A stretch of 64,000 nucleotides of DNA, taken from Aquatica leii (Eukaryota; Arthropoda; Insecta; Coleoptera; Lampyridae). The stretch lies in the NCBI GenBank assembly GCA_035610365.1, contig CM069432.1, positions 260,521,177 through 260,585,176 on the forward strand. Direction: 5' to 3'. Under the pieces are notes generated by a model. That model made no database searches, had not been told where the DNA came from, and worked only from the letters and a program-made list of their open reading frames with translations. Positions 58,426-64,000 of the stretch are shown here, piece by piece. Both the position numbers and the translations under genes were made by a program. Each line of letters begins with the position of its first letter. Within the stretch, counting starts at the first letter, position 1.

Positions 58426-59049
58426 TCTTTTATCGACGGACGATAGTAGGCGGGACATCCATCGTGTTGAAAAATCATTTCACTTCTATTTTTTAAAGGC
58501 ACATTTTTCGCGATTCAAACAAATAAGGGTTAAAAAATCTTTATAGATTGCGCCGTTGAGATTATCAGGTAGAAATTGAGGATCGATTAAATTATTTCCA
58601 ATAACTCCCATCCATACGTTAACGCTAATTTTTTTTTGGAAACTAGTTTGCTTATTAATCGTAAATTCCCTTCCTCACAGTAATATAAGTTATGATGATT
58701 AGATACTTTCCCTACTAAACTTTAACTCGTCGGTCCACAAATTTCTTAATAAAAAAGTGGGATCTACAATATTCATATTTAATATGAATCTGCAAAATTC
58801 AAGTCTTTGTGCAGGACCCTGCTCCCATCATCGAACACGTGGATAGTGTAATGGCACCAAAATTCAAATGACAGTTTATTATTGGAAACAGAAATCGCAA
58901 CCACCTTGGCTGTCGTGGAGCTTGGGAGGGTATGCTATAATAGATTATAATGACAATCTGGCTATAGGTGGCATTGGATTTTCTATATGCACTTGTTATT
59001 TCTGTAATATTTGTGTAATTAAGGGATATTATGGATAAAAAGCTTTGAA

Positions 59050-59360
59050 TTCCTAAAGATTCTAGAACTCCTCGATTTTACGGATTACCTAAAATTCATT
59101 TGCAAAATTCATTTCTAATATTCCTATTCGACCTATTGTCAGTGGTATAAACTCACCTTATAAAATCTCTAAATATCTTGCAGGTTTATTAAAACCTTTA
59201 GCAGAGAAGACTGATTCATTTCTACCCAATTCGGCGGATTTTGTTCAAAAGTTGCATAATTTTTGTTTGCAATCGACAGACATTCTAGTTAGTTTTGCTG
59301 TCGAGCTTTTGTTTACTAACGTGTCGATACCTAATTCAATTAACATTATTAGATATTAGA
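59050..59360 (+). pseudogene. Penelope-like reverse transcriptase fragment
   Basis: With frame changes the plus strand reads PRFYGLPKIH, PIVSGINSPYKISKYLAG-type residues, then LLKPLAEKTDSFLPNSADFV, QKLHNFCLQSTDILVSF and FTNVSI. These are Penelope-like RT blocks (PRxYGLPKIHK, RPIVSGxxSPTYKLSKYL, SFDVxSLFTNVP). The FDV catalytic segment reads FAV, losing the first Asp. The fragment stops at 59360 and is followed at once by the terminal-repeat word also found at 31871. Confidence 0.72.
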
Positions 59361-59362
59361 CT

Positions 59363-59460
59363 TCACGGCGCAATCAATCAGTGTTTTCCGGGCTTTGAAG
59401 AAGTCCACTTGGACGTGTGACGAAAGCTTCGCTCGTGTGATAACGTCAATTATCCAGAAT
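59363..59460 (+). repeat. Penelope-like terminal segment, copy 2
   Basis: About 42 bases starting GACTTCACGGCGCAATCAAT match 31871 onward. The sequence then continues with GTCCACTTGGAC, a small hairpin, and GACGAAAGC. It lies directly after the RT scrap and directly before a Tigger fragment. Confidence 0.4.
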
Positions 59461-59880
59461 GGAAAATTTTATTACAAGTGCAACCTGTGGAAACAAGAAT
59501 TCTATAATTAAATTCAGTTTCGGCAACAATGCAAGTGGAACTCTTAAATTAAAAATGCTGGTTATTGGCAAATCTCGGAATTTAAAAGTGGTTAAAAATA
59601 TTTATGTTTTGGTTTATTATCGAACCCACAAAAAATCTTGGGTGACAAGAGAATGGTATAGTAAACAATTTAGTTTAGATGAGAGTTGATGAAAAAAAAA
59701 TAGAAGAATCATCGTAGATAACGCGTCTGCACATCAAATAGGGGAGCAATTAACAAGTGACGATAACCAGATTAACGTTATATTATCACCACCAAGCATT
59801 ACATCTATAGCTAAATTTATGGACCAAAATGTAATTCAAAATATGAAAGTTTTTCGAAAGATATTGTTTAATGTTTAAAA
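59461..59880 (+). pseudogene. Tigger transposase fragment, catalytic part
   Basis: The frame 59459-59689 reads GTLKLKMLVIGKSRNLKVVK and VYYRTHKKSWVTREWY, matching the segment after the first catalytic Asp of Tigger (compare KLPLKVIGKSARPRALK at 1300-2785). After a shift come IIVDNASAHQIGEQL and SPPSITSIAKFMDQNVIQNM. The Asp of VDN is present, and MDQGVI is MDQNVI. N- and C-terminal parts are missing. Confidence 0.75.
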
Positions 59881-59889
59881 AATGTTTGC

Positions 59890-61760
59890 AATTTTTGTAT
59901 TGAATGAATCTTGAGCTAAACTTTCAGTGAATTTAATTCAAAAATCATGGTCGAAAATAATCAGTGCATACTCGTGTCTCAGGTTACGACGGCTTTTAAG
60001 AAGAATAAACTTACTAATATTGAAATTTTGGATTCTATAATCCGAAAGCGTATGAATTACAGATACTATTTGTAATGAGTTCTCTAATTCGAAAGTTTTG
60101 ATAATTCGAACGAGCTCTGCCAATTTTGTTTTCGGATTATTCATACATTACTATACTATCATGATAATTTTGATGACTTATTATTGAAATGCGGGGAATT
60201 ATCTTTAAGTAGCACAAACATGCAGAATTAGGACTTTATAGATCACTTACGGAAGACGTTTATAGATCACTTACGGAGGCTGCCGATTACTCAATCGTCG
60301 GGTTTACTGGGTGACTATGTAAGAAAACCAAATATATGTATGTTAGACTATTATTACGGTTTCTTATTTGACGCCTAGCTTACTTCGTCGAAGAACGGGT
60401 ATGGGTAGATGTAACCAAAATAGTAAAAACAAGAATTTTATAAGGGCCCTATATCCAAAGAAACGCGAACAGAGTCGTCTTGTGGAATAATCCAATACAG
60501 CGACTAAAACCCGCAACTAAACTGTCCACACAGGCATACAAAGACAATATAACTCAGTAGAAAAAGTTTAATGAATATATAAAGTTTCGACATAATAATT
60601 ATCACAAGGCTAGTTAAATATACAAGAACTGATTACACCCATAATGTAGGCAACACACCATACAAAGTTTTCGGTAATACGTAAACGGTTTTGTAAAAGC
60701 TCACAAGTACACAAGTAATAATTTATATATTTGTGATACAGTTTATTGTTGCATTTACGTAAACAAAGCATCGTCTTAGATGCCAATAAAAACAATTAAA
60801 GAATGTGAACAAATTTAGTGCTTCCACACGAAGTCTTTTCCGCTAGATCTAGCCGAATAAGGTTCAGCCAACACAAGTTACAGTCACAAATACACAACTA
60901 AAAAAATTGGTACTGGTACCAGGTACGCCTTGTTCTGATATCGATGCGGCTTCATTTATCGAATTTCTAAACTCACTCCAGAACGATCAGATCAATTATC
61001 ACATTGATTCTTCATTGTCAAAGGTAATATCCGAACTAGCTACGTAGGCTAAAAATGAAAGTAACTTTTAATTATAGTTGGGTTGACGGTTTAATTTACC
61101 TATAAGTTTAGTTACTAGTTGTTAAACGATATCATCACCATATAGTAACAGATAATTTATTACAGTGGCTTCTTTCTTTGCTGAAAGTAAGCAGCATACA
61201 TTTTTACTTACATTTTATTATGTTGTTTTATATGGTTATATACATCATTTAGTTGTCGGGTGAAGTTAGGAATATGCTAAACTAAAAATACAATCAAATT
61301 TATGGTTATTATACTGCAACAATACAGTTTATAGTATATTCGACGATGCATGCATAAGTAACATACATATATACTATAAATTTCTACTAAAATAAAACTA
61401 TGAGGGTTCGTGATTATATTTTGGGTTAAATGTTTCAAGTTACGCAGTACCTTATTAATAAATGAATTGGTTTGGTTATGAATTCAGTACACAGAAATAT
61501 ATTTGAACGTATATGTGCGCTCAATAAAATTCGGAAAATGAATAAATAAATTCATTCTGCCTACATGTAGAGCTTGTTCATGTAAGTTTAATGTACTTAT
61601 CCTTTGGGGATTGTAACTATCGGTCAGTGCAGCTGTAAAATGTTGATTTTGTTCAGACAGACGAAGTTAATGTCTTTCCGGACAAAATATAAAGACTTAA
61701 GATTTAACGACGTGTTAAATACATATCGTTTCTACTGAAAACTAAAGCAAATGAAACAAT
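59890..61760. other. no gene; possible LTR relic
   Basis: No coding sequence was recognised. Around 60645-60680 the words GTAGGCAACACACCATACAA resemble the shared GGCAACAC block of LTR families A-C, so a worn LTR may lie at about 60430-61100. No ends or target duplication could be read. Confidence 0.3.
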
Positions 61761-62043
61761 ATGGTTGCGAACTTAACACTTTAATTTATTTTAACTATTT
61801 ACACGATTATTATAAATACATATAACTAATTTACTAAACTAAAATATAATAACGAATACTAATAAAATGTATAGCTAACTAATTAAGGAAATAATAATAA
61901 TCACTATAACTGTATACCGTTCGCGAATAGGTAAATTCTTTTTTAAGCCTGGCTGACTACGTCTTTCTTCGTTTGTCTTTTATATTTTTGGTTTACTTTT
62001 CTCTAGAATATTCTGATTATTTCTTAAATCCTCTTGTATAATC

Positions 62044-63546
62044 TGTTACGTACGAAATTTTCATTACGGAATACCCTGTAGATGAATTAAAATTAGATTC
62101 CGGTTTTGACGCCCTCTACCGATCTTTTCTCGTGACTGTCATTTGACGACAAAATCGTGAAGCTGTCAACTACAGTAACGGGCCGGTGCCGAGGTTTTCG
62201 AATTGATTCTGATATTTTTAAGAACATCACGTGTGATGAACATACATTTATAAGGCGATTGCGAATTTATTACGATTCTTTCGGCACAGGGTAAGATATT
62301 TTTGTCTTAAATCTATTAAAGGTCCTTCGTAATTTCTATATTCATGTGATAGCCGGTTCCTACCACGTTGCCCGCCATTGTGTATTTCAAGCAGTAATTA
62401 GGATGCATAAGTACCATTAATGAATAATGCTACCGAGCCCATAAGCTGTTGTGAGGACCTGCTACTTAAATAACATCGAGGTCTCATCGAACGTTGCGTC
62501 GGGGATGCTGATTTGGAAATAGAAGTCGATTGTGTTATCAGCCACCTGTTCTAAATTGCTACCTACAGTATTCGATACACTGGGTTTCTATATAATGCTT
62601 AATGAAGAAGTCGATTGTGTTATCAGCCACCTGTTCTAAATTGCTACCTACAGTATTCGATACACCGGGTTTTTATGTAATACTTAATGATTTATTAATA
62701 CTAATTTTGTAGCCTACTATTCTTAGTGAGTTGGTGTGTGACACGATTTGCTTTTAAATAAGTATTACAGGCCACTGGCGGGGCGTTTTCTTCGCGGTAG
62801 TGGAAACTGGACTTCGGGTGAGTTTATTTATTTGATTTTTATATCGTTGTCACGAAAGTTACTCACAGAATTTTGATCTATATTAACGACCGTAATTATA
62901 TTTATTGCTTATCTACCAATAAGGTAACTGTAATCATTCACTTTACTGTATCGCATACTGTGTGTGTGTGAAGAATATTTACTTCGACATAATTTAAATG
63001 TGTATTGTGTGTTGCCGATACTGCGGGCATTCATGTACTAAATCTTCGATATAATCCTGTAAATCTTATGTGTTGCGAAATCAAAGTTTCTACACTTGTT
63101 AACGATAATTGTTAGTTCTTCTAGTATTTATGATTTGAGAATTTAATGTATAGCTGTCAATTTGCTACACTACTAAGTTAAAGCTGTGATATTTGTTAAT
63201 TATACTTAAAAATCTTTCAAGTATGGATGATTGCAGAAATTTCATATACTCTTGTTAATATTTGACATTCACACATTAAAGTGATTATAATTGTTAATCT
63301 CTCTTGTTAGTTTTCTCTCTCCTGTGGTTATCGTTATCTATTAACTAATTTTGGTACTCGAACATCAGAGTATAAGGATTACGAACCTCCAATTGGGTTA
63401 CAAGTTTGGATCGTCTGTTGTGAGCGAGGCAGAAGTGTTATCTTGGATCAGCTCTGGCGCCCTTAAGTATACTTCCTGTGAACCTCCCCTACCTCCGACT
63501 GTGTGAGTTGGCCGTGCAAGGTTCGTAAGACATAAAGCTTGTAACA
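62044..63546 (-). mobile_element. solo LTR, family A, copy 3 (inverted)
   Basis: On the plus strand it starts TGTTACGTACGAAATTTTC and ends GACATAAAGCTTGTAACA, the inverse of the copy at 16438. AATC lies on both sides (62040-62043 and 63547-63550). It carries an 85-bp tandem duplication at 62521-62690 that the other copies lack. Both ends being intact against a 4-bp duplication makes this a clear solo LTR. Confidence 0.88.
62521..62690. repeat. 85-bp tandem duplication within the LTR
   Basis: 62521-62605 and 62606-62690 are almost identical copies (AGAAGTCGATTGTGTTATCA to TACTTAATGA or TGCTTAATGA) with only a few differences. The corresponding part of the copy at 16438 (about 17320-17400, inverted) is single. 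Confidence 0.85.
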
Positions 63547-64000
63547 AATCTTTAAATTCGAGAACGTTTCAATACGTTCAAATGAGACAATTATTTAATA
63601 GCAAAAGTAGATTACATTTGAAAGTTTGTTGTTTTTGTTAAATTAAGAAAATGACAATGTGTCATTTTGCACGGTGTCAAAATATTAATTTTATATTTTT
63701 TTGCTATATTCTGAAAGCCTACGAACTTATTACATTATTTTAATGTCATTGAAAAATAACTACGGAAATAACAATTAGAATAGTTGCTGTACTGGGTTAT
63801 TCTACTTTTTATCAGAGATGGGTCAAGTTCAAACTTGCTGACTCGTCAACGCTGTTGTATTTATTAGTTAATCACATTTTTTACACGTAAATGCAAAGTA
63901 TCAGATTGCAGTAATCACTGGTAATTAATGCATTATCGGTTATTTCTGATTGTTCATTTGAATCACGGAACATATATTGTACAAAAATTAAACGTATCAT

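Larger units (their letters stand above)
56404..58945 (-). pseudogene. IS630-like transposase, split by a solo LTR
   Basis: Right of the LTR, on the minus strand from 58820: QRLEFCRFILNMNIVDPTFL, NLWTDELKFSRESI (first catalytic Asp in TDE), SVNVWMGVIGNNLIDPQFLP. Left of the LTR: FPNQWIRTGRQIQWPVRNPD then LTPLNLGDMKENV, then EELINRIQEAVVILRNN. These match an insect IS630/Tc1-like family with the signature RWIGRGGPxxWPxRSPDLTPLDFFLWG. The HDGxPAHY block is worn and lies at the insertion point. Several stops are present. Confidence 0.75.
61763..63571 (-). mobile_element. solo LTR, family G, interrupted by a family A LTR
   Basis: The LTR starts near GGTTGCGAACTTAAC and reads to 62043 (TAAACTCTTGTATAATC side), then resumes at 63547 and ends CGAGAACGTTTCA at 63571. 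Flanks are ATAT (61759-61762) and ATAC (63572-63575). Words CCGTTCGCGAATAG and TCTAGAATATTCTGATTATT match other family G LTRs. A family A LTR (62044-63546) sits inside it. Confidence 0.7.

Noticed and set aside
1-64000. CRISPR arrays, bacterial operons, tRNA genes
   Set aside because: No regularly spaced short repeats, no operon-like gene packing and no tRNA-like cloverleaf boxes were seen; the tRNA-Leu 3' end at 12631 is a primer binding site.

Overview
This window looks like a piece of insect nuclear DNA: it is AT-rich, has no bacterial-style gene packing, and holds typical arthropod transposons (Tigger/pogo, mariner, Tc1, hAT, Jockey- and R1-like LINEs, Penelope-like elements, Ty3/Gypsy LTR elements). 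It also has a nuclear rDNA fragment with arthropod-like 28S and 5.8S signatures. I cannot name the order or species. I found no convincing single-copy host gene. Almost everything that can be recognised is a decayed, nested mobile element, so the annotation is of broken genes.

Layout. 0-7 kb: a mariner fragment and a degraded LTR, then a Tigger-type DNA transposon (1159-6914, matching terminal inverted repeats, TA on both sides). Its transposase gene is split by a block of 28S/ITS2/5.8S/ITS1 rDNA (about 2786-5393), and a solo LTR (5650-6713) sits in its 5' part. 9.6-13.1 kb: a gypsy provirus on the minus strand with both LTRs, a tRNA-Leu-type primer site and a polypurine tract. Its internal region encodes Gag, protease, a scrap of integrase and, unexpectedly, an OARD1/TARG1-like macrodomain. 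13.1-15.3 kb: a second pogo-like transposase. 16.2-18.0 kb: a mariner split by a solo LTR. 18.7-19.5 kb: a Tc1 split by a solo LTR. 20.3-23.6 kb: a Jockey-like LINE split by a solo LTR. 24.0-26.0 kb: a solo LTR placed just before a Tc1 transposase. 27.4-29.8 kb: a transposon with long inverted repeats carrying a 332-bp foldback insertion. 30-33.6 kb: a Penelope endonuclease, a deleted pogo, a Cys-rich transposon-associated gene and another solo LTR. 35.4-38.5 kb: a hAT relic. 39.4-41.5 kb: a large imperfect inverted repeat of short motifs, split by a solo LTR. 41.8-43.3 kb: a third pogo-like relic. 46.1-47.5 kb: an almost complete Tc1 element with both inverted repeats. 47.5-52.6 kb: a second macrodomain-bearing gypsy element, interrupted by an R1-like LINE and by another LTR element. 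52.6-63.6 kb: LINE, integrase, IS630-like, Penelope and Tigger scraps plus three more long solo LTRs.

The strongest signals are the macrodomain shared by two independently rearranged gypsy copies, the rDNA block lying exactly between the two DNA-binding domains of a Tigger transposase, and a set of solo LTRs whose 4-bp target duplications can be read directly. One LTR family always sits in ATAT. Calls rest on reading translations and repeats by eye; no database search was possible.
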